Source: Dillenia suffruticosa (Eukaryota; Streptophyta; Magnoliopsida; Dilleniales; Dilleniaceae). Taken from it: a DNA stretch of 64,000 bases. Location of the stretch: the NCBI GenBank assembly GCA_033439265.1, contig JAVTVX010000024.1, forward strand, positions 62,001-126,000, written 5' to 3'. Shown one piece after another: positions 62,551-64,000 of this stretch (its first letter is position 1; the number at the start of each line of letters is the position of its first letter). Below the pieces are notes generated by a model. That model worked only from the letters and a program-made list of their open reading frames with translations, was not told the origin of the DNA and did not search any database. The position numbers were made by a program, and so were the translations under genes.

Positions 62551-63240
62551 TTAGAAAATTGTGTTCATGCATGCTTGAAAGGTGCTGGTTGCATTGCACA
62601 ATTCGAACAGTATTACCAAGTACTCATAGTGGCCGTTATACGTCTGGAAGGCTATTTTGTGCACGTCATCAATGATTTTGATGACTATTTTGTGCACGTC
62701 ATCAATGATTTTGATGGTGACCTTGTTTAGAGTTCTATAGTTAACACAAAATCTCCAAGAACCATTCTTTTTCTTGACTAGCAAGACGAGGCGAGAGAAG
62801 GGGCTTGTGTTTGGTTGGATAAGGTCATTGTACAACATCTCTTTGACTAACTTCTCAATCTCTTCTTTTTGAAATTGAGCACACCGGTAGGGCAAAATGT
62901 TGATGGCTTGATGTGGCTCTTTGAGATTGATTAAATGGTCAAAGATCCTAGGCGGTGGGAATGCCTTAGGCTCCTCGATCACATGTGGAAACTTGGCTAG
63001 CATGTCCCAAATGTCTTTGGGAATAGAACCTTCATGTGCTAACTCCTCATGTGTGGTGGAGGAGATTTGGATTGCATAAGGTTGGCCTACTTCACGAATG
63101 ATCCACTCCATGCATGTGATCTTCACTCCTTTGGTTGCAACATTGCTGTTCATTTTAAATTTTATCCACTTTACTTGGTGTATGAACTCTGTTTCCATAT
63201 TTTTATAGTTGGACACAATTCTTCCAAGAGCCTCTAGCAA
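62551..63240 (-). pseudogene. Protease-RT linker and RT start of fossil 5
   Basis: Open frame of 229 codons with FPPPRIFDHLINLKEP, then LPYRCAQFQKEEIEKLVKEM and KKKNGSWRFCVNYRTLN, the start of the RT palm and fingers. A repeated pair of short phrases (IKIIDDVHKI) occurs within it. Confidence 0.85.
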
Positions 63241-64000
63241 GATCGGTTTTGATTGTATACCATTGGATGCTTAGTATGACATTGCAGTGGATCTCAGAGC
63301 ATTGTAGCTTTTTTTCACTTGCTACTTTGACTTCGAAAGGAGGCATCTTTTCCATAGGCAATTTAAGCATTTCTATTTCCTTATGGATGAAGTTAAGGGA
63401 AGATCCATTGTCAATTATGATCATTACCTCTCTATTGTCAATGCTAGCTTGAGTACGCATGGTCCTTAGGCCTTGTACTCCAACCAGGGCATGAATAGAT
63501 ATGGAGGGCTCATCCTCCACATGGATCTCATCTTCACTTTCTTTTACTGATTCCTTCACAGGCTTAGGGTCCTCCTCTTCATTGGTGGACTCGATCATGA
63601 AGAACTTCTGATGTTTGCACTTATGGCCCGGTGTGAATTTTTTGTCACAATTGAAACATAAGCTTTTGCTTCGCCTAGCTTCCATCTTGGCATATGTAAG
63701 TCGTTTCACTCCTTGGGATGGAGATGCCATGCTAGTTGTGGACTAAAACACAAATTTAAAGGAGTTAGGTTTAGAGGCGGAGCTAGAGGATGTGGTAACT
63801 CTTGACATTTTGGGTAGTTGTAGGCGGACACTCCTCTGAATCTCTTAAAGTTAATCATCTTTGATTCGAGCGATCTTCCATGCAGTGTCTTTGGCCTATG
63901 CAACTTGACCTCGGTTGCTAGCTCCAACTTAAGACCTCCTAGAATGCCCAGATCAAAGCTTTCTCCAACCATCTCATACAAGTTGAGATCTTTTCAAATT

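Larger units (their letters stand above)
59548..64000 (-). mobile_element. Fossil 5: chromodomain Ty3/gypsy (chromovirus), runs out of the window, broken
   Basis: Read on the - strand from beyond 64000: gag (63706 upward), CCHC knuckle CFNCDKKFTPGHKC (about 63640), protease with IIIDNGSSLNFIHKEI (about 63400), RT about 62353-63200 (KKNGSWRFCVNYRTLN), RNase H about 61700-62100, integrase 60773-61641 (HHCC end with GHSGVFRSYMRIAKWFTW), and a chromodomain at about 60310-60470 (EVLVKWRGLSLEKATWED). A purine tract at about 60287-60305 leads to the 3' LTR. The chromodomain defines the chromovirus branch. There are several breaks in pol. The 5' LTR lies outside the window, so no age can be given. 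Confidence 0.9.

Overview
This is a repeat-rich stretch of an angiosperm nuclear genome, most likely a eudicot. The evidence is spliced plant genes with GT-AG introns, AT-rich spacers, and nested LTR retrotransposons and DNA transposons. I see no bacterial-style operons, rRNA, tRNA or CRISPR. The species cannot be fixed from the sequence.

Host genes. Two host genes look whole. CYP51G1, the obtusifoliol 14-alpha-demethylase of sterol synthesis, lies at 18647-20418 on the + strand (2 exons, 489 aa). A plastid-type transaldolase (TRA2) lies at 46413-50182 on the - strand (7 exons, 440 aa). A third, FKBP19, a thylakoid-lumen FKBP-type prolyl isomerase, can be followed through ten exons from 34123 to 22030 on the - strand. 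It carries an internal stop and a one-base loss, and one intron is swollen to about 8.5 kb by a Ty3/gypsy element that ends almost on the splice acceptor. FKBP19 and TRA2 are, from memory, consecutive loci in Arabidopsis (At5g13410 and At5g13420), so the pair looks like conserved microsynteny pushed apart by transposons. At the left edge, exons of two unrelated genes sit side by side on the + strand without the rest of either gene: a NARA5-like pfkB kinase and a PI-PLC X-domain protein.

Layout. 1-3.5 kb: the two gene fragments. 3.5-8.2 kb: spacer with an ~87 bp tandem array. 8.2-14.4 kb: Ty3/gypsy fossil 1 (- strand, two 767 bp LTRs). 14.4-18.3 kb: AT-rich spacer. 18.3-20.5 kb: CYP51G1. 22.0-34.1 kb: FKBP19, with Ty3/gypsy fossil 2 inside an intron; that fossil holds a hAT-like element with an 8 bp target duplication and a ~90 bp tandem array. 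35.1-37.3 kb: remnant of a plant-mobile-domain (PMD) gene. 37.3-45.1 kb: fossil 3, a gag-protease-only Ty3/gypsy derivative (TR-GAG-like) with a CACTA element in one LTR; the other LTR preserves the empty site. 46.4-50.2 kb: TRA2. 51.8-52.9 kb: a degenerate duplicated repeat. 53.3-58.9 kb: Ty1/copia fossil 4, with a perfect 5 bp target duplication. 59.5 kb to the end: chromodomain Ty3/gypsy fossil 5, running out of the window.

How they relate. The host genes are unconnected housekeeping functions: sterol synthesis, the plastid pentose-phosphate pathway and thylakoid protein folding. I found no coherent new pathway or defence system. The most interesting biology is the interplay between transposons and genes, above all at FKBP19. 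All exon boundaries were read by eye from splice signals and remembered family sequences. No alignment was run.
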